A stretch of DNA of 64,000 nucleotides, taken from NCBI GenBank assembly GCA_947503925.1, contig CANNFQ010000013.1, forward strand, positions 62,001 through 126,000. The letters run 5' to 3'. The DNA comes from an uncultured Paracoccaceae bacterium. Its GTDB lineage: Bacteria; Pseudomonadota; Alphaproteobacteria; Rhodobacterales; Rhodobacteraceae. How positions within the stretch are numbered: the first letter of the stretch is position 1; the number at the start of each line of letters is the position of its first letter. Under the pieces are notes generated by a model that searched no databases, was not told the origin of the DNA, and saw only the letters and a program-made list of their open reading frames with translations. Positions 8,718 through 16,430 of this stretch are shown piece after piece. A program made the position numbers and the translations under genes.

Positions 8718-8809
8718 GTTTCGACCTAACCTTGAAGCGTTTGTTCGCTGCCTTTCGCTGCGCTCAAACGCGAAAAACGATGCGCAATGTTTCAGGGTAA
8801 AGTCGAAAC
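8718..8809. repeat. Intergenic repeat A, copy 1 (92 bp, with terminal and internal inverted repeats)
   Basis: The element is bounded by GTTTCGAC (8718-8725) and its inverse GTCGAAAC (8802-8809), with an internal TTTCGC/GCGAAA hairpin around 8753-8776. A second copy of nearly the same length lies at 35135-35225 and shares most of its bases by eye, including TCAAACGCGAAA and ACGATGCGC. It is noncoding and hugs a gene end. It looks like a miniature palindromic repeat. Confidence 0.7.
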
Positions 8810-8824
8810 CTTCTAAAGCGTTGA

Positions 8825-8983
8825 ATGTTCTGGCTCCGACGCGCCGCATGTGGGCTTCGAGAACGCGATCTCGATCATTGGCTGGCAGGGTATTTCAGCG
8901 GGAAAAGCCCCCGTGAAGCGGGGCTGATGTCCGAGCTTTGGGGTTGGGCGGATGAAAAGAAGTCCCCAGTTCCTGATGCGTGA
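8825..8983 (+). CDS. Possible 52-residue small protein or gene remnant
   Basis: An open frame of 52 codons (MFWLRRAACGLRERDLDHWL at its start, PREAGLMSELWGWADEKKSP near its end) lies in an otherwise empty 460-base gap. The residue mix looks protein-like, with tryptophans and an alternating charged pattern, but no clear ribosome site precedes the ATG and I recognise no family. It may equally be the tail of a lost gene. The rest of the gap (8984-9175) holds nothing I can support. Confidence 0.3.
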   Translation: MFWLRRAACGLRERDLDHWLAGYFSGKSPREAGLMSELWGWADEKKSPVPDA

Positions 8984-9175
8984 AGTCAGGGTCCGTTTGT
9001 ACGATCTAGGGTAGAAAATCCCGATGCGGTGCGCACTTTTCGCACCGACCAGTTGGACATGCGCTGCCTCATGCACCAGTGCTTCTGCGCGGATGATGCT
9101 GTCATTGATGTGTCAAGCGTACGGCATTTGAGATGCAGCTGAAGTGATCACTCTGATCCAGTCGCTTTCCTCTTT

Positions 9176-10324
9176 CTAGCTCAATGCTTCGATTGCTTTG
9201 CCCAGCATGGCCTGACATTTTGTCAATTGACTGAGTTCGACATACTCGTCCGGCTTGTGGCCTTGCCCAATCATAGAGCCGGGTCCGCAAACGACTGTCG
9301 GAATGCCAAGTGCGGTCAACACCCCGGCCTCGGTGCCAAATGCAACTTTTGTGAATTGGGCGTCAGGCGCAAGTGACTGCGCGTATCGGGCCGCATCCGT
9401 TGCTTGTGCGAGTTCAAGCCCCGGATAGCTGTTATAACACTCCAGCTTGATAGCGGCCCCCACGAACAGATCACGATACCGGGCGACAACCTTGTCAGAA
9501 GCAGCCTCAATTTTTGCGATGATCCCGGACAACTCGTCGGCAGGCAGGTAACGGTACTCGAAGGTTACCTCCGCTTTCTCCGGCACGATGTTAAGAGCCG
9601 AACCGCCTTGCAATACTCCCACGTGCAAAGTGGTGTAGGGAACATCGTAGATATCATCGCGTGCGCCGTTGCACGCATACCAGTCCTGAACAGCGCGCAA
9701 TTCAGTGACGAAATCGGAAGCCAGGTGCAACGCATTTACAAACCGTGGTGCGAGCGCGGAATGGCCGTTCTGCCCGGTGCAACTGGCGCGCAGCGCTGCC
9801 TTACCCTTGTGTCCTGTAGCGATGGCCATTTCGGTCGGCTCTCCGACGATGCACAAACGCGGATTGCCCAACAAGGAGGGCAAGGCAGGGGCCATTTCCT
9901 GAATGCCGACGCAGCCGATCTCCTCGTCGTAAGAAAAGATCAGTCTGAGCGGTCTTTTAAGCTTGCGTGCCGCCGCCATTTTCCCAGCGGCCATCATGCA
10001 GGCCAGAAATCCCTTCATGTCCGTCGTGCCGCGACCAAAAAGACGATCTCCCTCGCGCGTCAATTGAAATGCTGGGCGCTGCCAGTCCTGACCGGTCACC
10101 GGGACCACATCGCAATGCCCTGATAGCAGGATGCCACCCGGTGCATCTGGTCCAAAACGCGCGACCAGTCCGATCTTGCCCTTCGTTTCACCGGGGATCC
10201 GTGTGCATTGCGCGCCTAAGTCCGAACAGTGCTTTTCTATGAATGCGACCATCTCAACGTTGGGGAGCGCGCTTATGGTCTTGAACGCAACAAGCTTGTC
10301 GAGAATTTCCAGTATGTCGTTCAA
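9176..10324 (-). CDS. M20 family deacylase, acetylornithine deacetylase-like
   Basis: I place the start at TTG 10324, which overlaps the upstream stop as TTGA, because the protein-like sequence begins there (LNDILEILDKLVAFKTIS); the longer open frame upstream is a shadow of the neighbouring gene. The 382-residue product has the M20 metal-site motifs: LSGHCDVVPVTGQDW (His and Asp), GRGTTDMKGFLA, YDEEIGC (catalytic Glu pair), VGEPTE and the C-terminal VCGPGSMIGQGHKPDEYV. It is predicted to cleave an N-acyl amino acid with two metal ions. A paralogue lies at 42.8-44.0 kb. Its coupling to an amine-dehydrogenase remnant suggests a role in amino-acid or amine catabolism rather than arginine synthesis. 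Confidence 0.88.
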   Translation of the reverse strand: MNDILEILDKLVAFKTISALPNVEMVAFIEKHCSDLGAQCTRIPGETKGKIGLVARFGPDAPGGILLSGHCDVVPVTGQDWQRPAFQLTREGDRLFGRGTTDMKGFLACMMAAGKMAAARKLKRPLRLIFSYDEEIGCVGIQEMAPALPSLLGNPRLCIVGEPTEMAIATGHKGKAALRASCTGQNGHSALAPRFVNALHLASDFVTELRAVQDWYACNGARDDIYDVPYTTLHVGVLQGGSALNIVPEKAEVTFEYRYLPADELSGIIAKIEAASDKVVARYRDLFVGAAIKLECYNSYPGLELAQATDAARYAQSLAPDAQFTKVAFGTEAGVLTALGIPTVVCGPGSMIGQGHKPDEYVELSQLTKCQAMLGKAIEALS

Positions 10325-11088
10325 TCTAATGCCAGCTCTGTGATTTCTCGGCGGAAAGGTAGTGCATCCCCGTTGTTTTCGTACTTTGAGAGCACCATGA
10401 CAACCGCATCGCGGGCGAAGCGCTGCGTGGTGCCGGTATAGGCGCAATCTTGTACGGCGTGCGCTTTGCCGATCTCGATCAGGCGTCGGCTGAGCGTGAT
10501 GCCCATCTTGGCAAGTTTCTTGTTGACCGCATGCTGTTCGAGCGCATTCGTTGCCCGGTCTGATAGATCGGCGGACGGAGTGATGATGGTTAAGTTGCAC
10601 CCGCTATGCGTCAGCAACTGGGCCAGCACCCCGCCCATATCGTCATGGATGACGACCTCTCCCATAGCGGGATTACCTTCCCTGATATCGTCAGGCGTGA
10701 AAGTCGGCATTGCATTTTCGGTCGGGAAGGGCGCGACATGTTGGCGATTAACACCGCCATGACGCCACTTGGCTCCAGTCGCAATGCAGATATCGTACCG
10801 TGTGCATTCATGGACGTCGTCGATCCGACCTTCTTCAACCTCCTTTGGAAGAAACGGATCGGCGGTGCAGGGTCGCGTGCATCCGATGAAATCGAGAGTG
10901 CCGGTGTGGTTCATCTCGACGAAACAGCGCAGCTCCGCGTTTGAGAAACCAAGTTCACCTATGGTACCGTCAATGGTTATCGGCATGGATGAAACGGCAA
11001 GCAGCGCGTCCTTTCCGTAAACGTTTGGCCCGCTGATCCCGCGCATGGTCGCTGCTGCTGGTGGATCGCGGGCCGACTGGCGCATCAT
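10321..11088 (-). pseudogene. Remnant of a trimethylamine dehydrogenase-like (Old Yellow Enzyme plus FAD domain) gene
   Basis: The 255-codon frame opens with an excellent AGGAGG site, yet it covers only pieces of a family whose members have about 650-730 residues. Residues ~65-92 (TLDFIGCTRPCTADPFLPKE, then EEGRIDDVHEC) match the end of the TMADH-type barrel, just before the 4Fe-4S site. That site is broken: the spacing CxxCxxC has become C-TRYDI-C and the fourth cysteine is missing. The sequence then jumps to the far C-terminal nucleotide-binding part (PTFTPDDIREGNPAMG, VVIHDDMGGVLAQLLTHSG, residues ~128-165). The N-terminal barrel and the middle FAD domain are therefore deleted. It may still be translated and drive coupled translation of the M20 gene. 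Confidence 0.75.
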
Positions 11089-11111
11089 GGCCTCCTGACC
11101 CTAGGTCGATC

Positions 11112-12062
11112 CTAAGTGATGTCGCGCGCTGCGGGCCCCGCAGCGTTCAGGCCGACAATCTGTTCGTCCGAGTAAGCAGATTTGCAATGCTCCATGAAGG
11201 CACGGATGACATTCACCTGGTTGGCTTCAAGAGCCGTCAGAAGGCCGATACTCATCGGTCGGGCGTCGCCTTCGAGCGGCACGAACCTGAGTGGTCTGCC
11301 GTCTGGAGACGAGTCGTTCAATGGACGCACATTGGCGATGGAATATCCGAAACCGTTCGCCACCAGGCTTCGCATGACGGCCATGTCCTTGGTACGTTCT
11401 GCAATGGTTGGTTTGATGCCGGCGTCGTGAAAGAACGACATAAAGTAGTCCGCGCTGAACGGCAGATCAAGCAGCACCATTGGGTAGGGAACAAGCTCTT
11501 TGATTGAAAGTGAGGTCCGTTCGGCCAAAGGGTGCCCGACATCAAGAATTGCATAAGGGGGCAGTGAGGCAAACGGTTGAAAATCGAGATCTGAAGGCAA
11601 CTCAAGATCATAGGTGAGGGCCACATCAATTTCAGATCGACGCAACTGGCTGAATATCTCGGGTTGATTGAGTTCTGCCTGACGAACTCGAACATCAGGA
11701 TATTTGGTTTCAAAGCTCGCCCGCAAGGAAGGTAAAACAACCTGCGCAAAAGTCAGCATGCATCCAATAGACAACGGGCCGCGTATTGTTCCTGAGATAT
11801 CACCCGCAAGACTGTTCAGCTGATCGGCATCGCTCAATACTTGTTTGGCCTGTTTCATCATCTGATGGCCTGCCAAAGTCAGGGACAGCCCCTGGGCACG
11901 TTGCCGAACGAACAATCGAAGTCCGAATTCTTTTTCGAGCTGGTTGATTGCCGCCGAGATCGAAGGCGATGAGACATGCACCTTCTCAGACGCAAGTGCG
12001 ATGCTCCCGCATTCGCCGACGGCAACAAAGTACTCAAGTTGCCGCAGAGTGAATCTGAGCAT
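11112..12062 (-). CDS. LysR family transcriptional regulator
   Basis: The 316-residue protein has the LysR helix-turn-helix at the N terminus (LRQLEYFVAVGECGSIALAS, then SSPSISAAINQLEKEFGLRLF) and a periplasmic-binding-like effector domain from about residue 90. It sits directly upstream of, and in the same direction as, the amine-dehydrogenase remnant and the M20 deacylase, 23 bases before the remnant's start, so it may be co-transcribed with them or govern them. The effector is probably the amine or amino acid that the operon once degraded; this is inference. Confidence 0.9.
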   Translation of the reverse strand: MLRFTLRQLEYFVAVGECGSIALASEKVHVSSPSISAAINQLEKEFGLRLFVRQRAQGLSLTLAGHQMMKQAKQVLSDADQLNSLAGDISGTIRGPLSIGCMLTFAQVVLPSLRASFETKYPDVRVRQAELNQPEIFSQLRRSEIDVALTYDLELPSDLDFQPFASLPPYAILDVGHPLAERTSLSIKELVPYPMVLLDLPFSADYFMSFFHDAGIKPTIAERTKDMAVMRSLVANGFGYSIANVRPLNDSSPDGRPLRFVPLEGDARPMSIGLLTALEANQVNVIRAFMEHCKSAYSDEQIVGLNAAGPAARDIT

Positions 12063-12302
12063 TCGGTCCTCATGTCAGTTGGCTTGGTCGCCATACTTGA
12101 GCAGGCGTTTTGAGAGCAGCCTACTTGTCTAAAGAATGCAAGGAAAGATCGCGTCCGGCACCGGATTACTTCATGTCACCAAGGGCGTATGGCTGACGGG
12201 GCATCGACGATGTTCGCGGACAACGCAAGCCTAATGCCCCGTCCGCAGTTTTGCTGCAGCCCTAAATACCCCCGTAGGGGATACCCGCCGCTGTAGTGGG
12301 AT

Positions 12303-12467
12303 CTATTTCTTTGCCGTCCGCTTCGGCGAGCTGGCCAGGGCCGAACCTATCGCCGGTTTGACACTGCCTGAGGCGGCATCGACAAACTTGCCATCGATAA
12401 AGGCCTGGTGACGAAAGCTGATAACATGCGCGCGCGCCTTCCGGTCGTGGTGTTGGTGATCAAGCAT
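12303..12467 (-). pseudogene. N-terminal fragment of an aldehyde dehydrogenase
   Basis: From ATG 12467 the frame reads 54 residues and stops at TAG. The stretch HQAFIDGKFVDAASGS near residues 20-35 is the typical N-terminal entry of NAD-dependent aldehyde dehydrogenases (AFIDGxFVDAASG). After that the similarity is lost and no catalytic or cofactor motifs follow in any frame down to the LysR gene. It begins 17 bases after the DUF1028 stop on the same strand, so it was probably once the third gene of the RidA-DUF1028 operon. The remaining 12063-12302 has nothing I can name. Confidence 0.6.
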
Positions 12468-12484
12468 GTCTGATATCACTGTCT

Positions 12485-13165
12485 CTAGGCTTGTTGATCG
12501 CCAGGCACGCCGTAGGCGGGCGCTTCGCGCGGATCGATCGCCCGTTGGATGTAGGCGTCCAGTTGAGGCTTATAGATGTCCCAAGCGGTAGCGATGTTTT
12601 CTATCGGGCATCCTTTGGTCCAATCGCAACGCAGATCGGCCACCGGCCAGCTGACCTTGTCAACGATCTTCATACCAGCTGAATGAACCGGCCCGGCCTC
12701 ACCACCTGCGGCCAGGCCCGCACGCAACGCTGCAATCAGGCGATCCCCGATGTGGCCCCTTGCGCCGAGAAAGCCGTCAACGATGGCTTGCGGGACCGTG
12801 TCATTGGCTAGAAGATTCCCGCCCGAGGCGACATTTTCCACCTCCGCCTGCGTCCAAACACCCAACGAATTCGGCCCCGAATGGATGGCGGTTTGACCAG
12901 TCTTGTCTACGGCCAGTATTTGACGATATTCAATGAATCTGCCCAGCCGGACGATCTCGGCCACTGCATCTAAGGCACCCATGCCGCCTTCCATCAGGTC
13001 CAGTGCAAGCGGACCCAGCGTCGGGTCGGTTACATTCTGAGAGGCAACCGCACCAACGCCGGCACGCGCATAGGAACACCGTGCGGCCACTGCGGGGGAG
13101 GAAGAGGAAATGGCCAAACCGAACATGCCGGTCTCTACGCAACGCGCCACAAGGGAGAAGGTCAT
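12485..13165 (-). CDS. DUF1028 family Ntn-hydrolase-like protein
   Basis: From ATG 13165 the product has 226 residues and begins MTFSLVARCVETGMFGLAIS, followed by SSPAVAARCSYARAGVGAVA and SQNVTDPTLG, the pattern of the DUF1028 family (predicted N-terminal-nucleophile amidohydrolases). GGGNLL-like (SGGNLL) and GLAAGGEAGPVHSAGM segments later also fit. The start overlaps the RidA stop as ATGA, so it is translationally coupled to RidA. RidA-DUF1028 pairs occur in amino-acid or amide degradation operons. The exact substrate is unknown. Confidence 0.85.
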   Translation of the reverse strand: MTFSLVARCVETGMFGLAISSSSPAVAARCSYARAGVGAVASQNVTDPTLGPLALDLMEGGMGALDAVAEIVRLGRFIEYRQILAVDKTGQTAIHSGPNSLGVWTQAEVENVASGGNLLANDTVPQAIVDGFLGARGHIGDRLIAALRAGLAAGGEAGPVHSAGMKIVDKVSWPVADLRCDWTKGCPIENIATAWDIYKPQLDAYIQRAIDPREAPAYGVPGDQQA

Positions 13166-13590
13166 GGGCGATAGCCCTCGGGGATCACGGCAGTCCCATC
13201 TATTTCGACCAGCCATTCAGGGCGCGCCAGCGCCTGGACCACCAAACCCGTCGAAACTGGGTGCACCCCTTTCATGTATTCGCCCATCGTGCGGTAGATC
13301 GCCTCGCGGTGACGCACATCCGTGATGTAGATGACCACCTTTACCAGATGCTCCATCGAGCCCCCGGCCTCTTCGATCAATTGACGGATGTTCTGCATCA
13401 CCTTGTGGGTCTGTTCGACCGGGTCATGGCTGTCGATATTGACTGCATCATCAAGGTTTTGCGGACATTGTCCCCGCAACCAGACGGTTTTGCCGCCATG
13501 CGTGACGACGGCCTGACACAGATCGTTGTCGAGCTTCTGCTCGGGGTAAGTCTCGGATGTGTTGAATTTGCGAATGCGGGTATGTGCCAT
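13162..13590 (-). CDS. RidA/YjgF family enamine-imine deaminase-like protein
   Basis: Starting at ATG 13590 (preceded by GAAAG) gives 142 residues. The longer frame back to 13725 lacks family similarity. RidA features include TVWLRGQCP, a QTHKVMQNIRQLIEEAGGSM helix (~residues 65-84), VKVVIYITDVRHRE (~88-101) and the final VEIDGTAVIPE. RidA proteins hydrolyse reactive enamine/imine intermediates from PLP enzymes and amino-acid oxidation. The start methionine region MAHTRIRKFNTSETYPEQ is longer than in archetypal RidA. It is coupled to the DUF1028 gene. Confidence 0.85.
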   Translation of the reverse strand: MAHTRIRKFNTSETYPEQKLDNDLCQAVVTHGGKTVWLRGQCPQNLDDAVNIDSHDPVEQTHKVMQNIRQLIEEAGGSMEHLVKVVIYITDVRHREAIYRTMGEYMKGVHPVSTGLVVQALARPEWLVEIDGTAVIPEGYRP

Positions 13591-14144
13591 GGATTTCTTT
13601 CGATAGTAGCGATCGTCACAAGGGCCGAAGGAATGGGCAGAGGCCGGGAGTGGTCCCTGCTTTGATGTGTTGCAGCGAATGCTGCACGAAAGTTCGCTGG
13701 TCATGAAGTCATTTAATTTGGACAAGCTGCCGGAACGGCTGATGCCGATGCAAACGCGTTGCGCAGAGTTTACGGTGATCCAGATAAAGACGGTCTTGCG
13801 AGCAATACATCACAGGTGGCATTTCGCGCGCAATTTTGACTGGCTGGTCAGGTGCAAGCCGTAACGCGCCGAATGCCGACATGTTTTTGATGACTTTCGG
13901 CATGGCTGATTCTCGGATGGCGTGTTCTTAACGCCAAAGTTTCGCCATTCGCGCAAAGACAAAAAGAACGGTCTTCCTCACTCTGGATTAGGATTTGGCT
14001 AAGCTGTGCCATATCATCGCAAACACCGCCGAGGCTCAGCCTAATCAATACTGCGTCATTCCATATTTTTCGCGGCACGCCACACTGCATAATGTCGGGC
14101 AACCGTTCATCGGCGTGGTGCCGATCGTCAAAGGAGCAAAAGTG
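13591..14144. other. Divergent intergenic region between ridA and a flavin monooxygenase gene
   Basis: This 554-base stretch separates two divergent units. I see no supported gene; the 64-codon minus-strand frame at 13709-13903 has no ribosome site and no recognisable family. An inverted repeat ATGCCGA/TCGGCAT occurs around 13873-13905. Promoters for both directions must lie here, but none is clear by eye. Confidence 0.4.
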
Positions 14145-15437
14145 ATGTCAGCGAGGAGCGTGGACACAGTTGTTGTCGGAGCCGGGCAAGCGGGGATCGC
14201 AATGAGCGAGCATCTCGGCAATCACGGTATCGACCACATCCTTCTAGAGAAAAGCCGGATTGCCGAGGCGTGGCGCACGGCACGCTGGGATTCTCTGGTG
14301 GCCAACGGCCCGGCTTGGCATGACCGGTTTCCGGGTTTGGAATTCGAAGGCCATAGTGCAGAAGCTTTCGTGCCCAAGGAGGCAATAGCCGACTACATGG
14401 AGGCATATGCGCGCCAGATCGCCGCCCCAGTCAAATGCGGCGTAGCGGTCGAGAAGGTGACAAAGAATGACGGCGGGGCGGGTTTCGTCGTTGAAACATC
14501 AGACGGCATATATCTTGCAAACCACGTTGTTGCTGCGACAGGGCCATTTCAAAAACCGGTTGTTCCGCCGATGATCCCCGTCGAGAGCGGCATGCTTCAG
14601 ATCCACTCGGCAAGCTATCGAAGTCCCGGCAAATTGCCGGACGGTGCTGTCATGGTTGTCGGTGCTGGTTCCTCGGGTGCGCAGATCGCGGAGGAGTTGA
14701 TGGACAGTGGTCGCAAGGTTTACCTGTCTGTGGGTGCGCATGATCGACCGCCGCGCAGCTATCGAGGCCGGGATTTCTGTTGGTGGCTGGGTGTGCTTGG
14801 GAAATGGGATATGGTCACTCCCGGCCCCGGGGCCGAGCACGTGACGATCGCCGTCAGCGGTGCCAATAACGGGCGCACGGTTGACTTTCGCCGGTTTGCT
14901 GCCTCGGGTATGACACTCGTTGGCCTGACGCGAAGTTACTCTGATGGTAGGCTGAGCTTTGCGAACGACCTTCAAAGCAATATTGCAGCGGGTGATGCGA
15001 ATTATTTGGCCCTGTTGGATGAGGCTGATGCCTATATCGCACGAAATGGTTTGGACTTCCCTGAAGAGCCGAGAGCACGCAGGAAATGGCCAGATCCCGA
15101 GTGTTTCAGAAATCCAATCCTCGCGCTTGATCTTCAAAAGGAAGGCATCAGCGCGGTCATCTGGGCCACCGGCTTCTCGATGGATTATTCTTGGCTGCAG
15201 GTAAATGCTCTGGATCAAGATGGGCGTCCGTCACACCAGCGTGGAATTTCGACCGAACCGGGTGTCTATTTCCTCGGACTGCCGTGGCAGTCCCGCCGCG
15301 GGTCTTCATTTATCTGGGGTGTTTGGCACGATGCCAAATTCATCGCTGACCAGATCGCAATTCGCCACGCCTACTTTGCCTACGACCCAACCGAGAATAC
15401 CCTGATGTGTTCGGAAACGGTGCCGATAGCAAAATAG
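14145..15437 (+). CDS. Flavin-containing monooxygenase-like oxidoreductase (CzcO type)
   Basis: The start at ATG 14145 has AAGGAG 9 bases upstream; the open frame back to 13995 is not protein-like. The 430-residue product has an N-terminal FAD fold (VVVGAGQAGIAMSEHL, residues ~8-23), a RWDSLVANGPAWHDRFPG segment, and a second dinucleotide fold for NADPH (MVVGAGSSGAQIAEEL, near residue 170). A VIWATGFSMDYSWL stretch (~residue 345) is the ATG motif common to this family. It probably oxygenates or oxidises a nitrogen- or sulfur-containing substrate. It faces the RidA-DUF1028 operon, which may share its pathway. Confidence 0.85.
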   Translation: MSARSVDTVVVGAGQAGIAMSEHLGNHGIDHILLEKSRIAEAWRTARWDSLVANGPAWHDRFPGLEFEGHSAEAFVPKEAIADYMEAYARQIAAPVKCGVAVEKVTKNDGGAGFVVETSDGIYLANHVVAATGPFQKPVVPPMIPVESGMLQIHSASYRSPGKLPDGAVMVVGAGSSGAQIAEELMDSGRKVYLSVGAHDRPPRSYRGRDFCWWLGVLGKWDMVTPGPGAEHVTIAVSGANNGRTVDFRRFAASGMTLVGLTRSYSDGRLSFANDLQSNIAAGDANYLALLDEADAYIARNGLDFPEEPRARRKWPDPECFRNPILALDLQKEGISAVIWATGFSMDYSWLQVNALDQDGRPSHQRGISTEPGVYFLGLPWQSRRGSSFIWGVWHDAKFIADQIAIRHAYFAYDPTENTLMCSETVPIAK

Positions 15438-15439
15438 CT

Positions 15440-15580
15440 TGGGCCTCAGGCAGCCTCGCGTCGGATGACGACTGGAACTTGCAGCTTGGCAATTCGAACA
15501 TCGCCGAGATTGATGATGCGCTGAAGGAAATGCGGGGTCCTGATCCTAAGGCGTTTTTCAGAGAACCCGCTATCACCTAA
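15440..15580 (+). pseudogene. Possible N-terminal fragment of a TauD/TfdA-type dioxygenase
   Basis: Immediately after the monooxygenase stop, one frame reads WASGSLASDDDWNLQLGN followed by SNIAEIDDALKEMRGPD before a stop at 15578. The pattern W-x(5)-LA-x(2)-DDW-x(10)-IAEIDDAL resembles the N-terminal approach of TauD-like taurine/amine dioxygenases. There is no start codon with a ribosome site and none of the metal-binding motifs follow, so it can only be a remnant. The identification is tentative. Confidence 0.35.
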
Positions 15581-15626
15581 CGCGTTGGGTGATAGGTGAT
15601 GTTTCCGGCATTTTGTTAAACGCTAT
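15550..15626. repeat. Intergenic repeat B, copy 1
   Basis: The core AACGCGTTGGGTGATAGGTG to GTTAAACGCTAT (15579-15626) recurs with changes at 32774-32821. The shared skeleton is AACGCGT, GGATA/GTGATA, GTTTCxGGxATTTxGTxAAACGC. Copy 1 also forms a hairpin TATCACC/GGTGATA (15571-15577 and 15588-15594) around a small AACGCGTT palindrome. It lies between the dioxygenase remnant and the convergent Cys-rich protein gene and slightly overlaps that gene's 3' end. Confidence 0.6.
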
Positions 15627-16065
15627 GATATGCGCTTTCTGCCTTGCATCGACCGCCTGCGAGCTCTTGTTTTTCGGGCACGAAGAGTTCGCAAGCCATG
15701 CAGGCGCTCGCACCGCACTGCGCGTACCATTGGCAGGTATCTCTGATCGGGCAATGGGGGAGGATCTCGGTTATTGGCGGGCTATGTTCGCGAGTTGCGG
15801 TGAGCAAGTCATCAATGACCGCGCAGCGCCCGTTCTTCCATTGCTGGCAGCCTTGATCGGCGCAATGCGCGGCAAAGCGCATGCGCCGTTCGGGTGGCCC
15901 GATTTCGCGCGCTGAGGCCACAAAGGCCGTGTCGACCGCCATTGCGGTGCGTAAATGCATGATCCGCCCGTCGGGAGTTTTAAACCCCAGAAGGATTGCC
16001 CCGGGCTTGCATTCCGCGTTCGGGCATGTCCGGCTCTGCGGAACCTGCGACGACGACCTGCTCAT
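15616..16065 (-). CDS. Cysteine-rich protein of unknown function
   Basis: The 149-residue product carries an ordered set of cysteines: CPNAEC near the N terminus, CADQGCQQWKNGRC in the middle (~residues 68-81), and CPIRDTCQWYAQCGASACMAC near the end (~residues 104-124). I recall uncharacterised proteins with the same CxIRxxCxWxxQxGxxACxxC ending in cyanobacteria and proteobacteria, but no function. The cysteine arrangement suggests metal or Fe-S binding; that is inference. It is cytosolic by sequence (no signal or membrane segment). It overlaps the upstream small gene by 4 bases (ATGA), so the two form a coupled pair. Confidence 0.78.
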   Translation of the reverse strand: MSRSSSQVPQSRTCPNAECKPGAILLGFKTPDGRIMHLRTAMAVDTAFVASAREIGPPERRMRFAAHCADQGCQQWKNGRCAVIDDLLTATREHSPPITEILPHCPIRDTCQWYAQCGASACMACELFVPEKQELAGGRCKAESAYHSV

Positions 16066-16265
16066 GACGGTTTGCCGTCGAGGCTTTGGCTCCAGCGCAA
16101 TTCGTGTTTACGCACACGGTCCAGTTCCGGGTGTCGCGTGATGACGCGCCATCCTTGCAGAAATTTATGCATTGGCCTGGACGGTTTTTGCATTTGGGTG
16201 GTGATGGGGGCAGAAGCGTTATCTTCAATTGTTTCTGCACCTGAATCGGTGTGATCATGTGCCAT
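16062..16265 (-). CDS. Small protein coupled to the cysteine-rich protein
   Basis: ATG 16265 has GAAGGGAG 7 bases upstream, giving a 67-residue product. It begins MAHDHTDSGAETIED and ends with a basic, aromatic tail (GWRVITRHPELDRVRKHELR). I do not recognise it. Its stop overlaps the start of the Cys-rich gene (ATGA), which argues that it is real and that the two products act together. A frame extension to 16319 exists but lacks its own ribosome site. Confidence 0.6.
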   Translation of the reverse strand: MAHDHTDSGAETIEDNASAPITTQMQKPSRPMHKFLQGWRVITRHPELDRVRKHELRWSQSLDGKPS

Positions 16266-16430
16266 CTGGGCACTCCCTTCATCAAAAATGTTTGCCGCTG
16301 AAAATACGATGCGACCCACTTACTATAGCATATTTTTCCGATTTGTATTGGTCGGGATTTCCACACCCGTTGGTTGACATCTATCGGGCTGCATGATCGC
16401 TTGTCGCGTAATCGTTATAGGAGCGCTGCA

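Noticed and set aside
8813..9076. 87-codon minus-strand frame
   Set aside because: No ribosome site, no family, and it opposes a more protein-like short plus-strand frame.
9404..10123. 239-codon plus-strand frame across the M20 gene
   Set aside because: Antisense shadow of the M20 deacylase; no ribosome site or known domain.
10325..10600. N-terminal extension of the M20 gene
   Set aside because: It overlaps the TMADH remnant out of frame and is not protein-like; homology starts at TTG 10324.
13709..13903. 64-codon minus-strand frame upstream of ridA
   Set aside because: No ribosome site and no family features; composition like random frames nearby.
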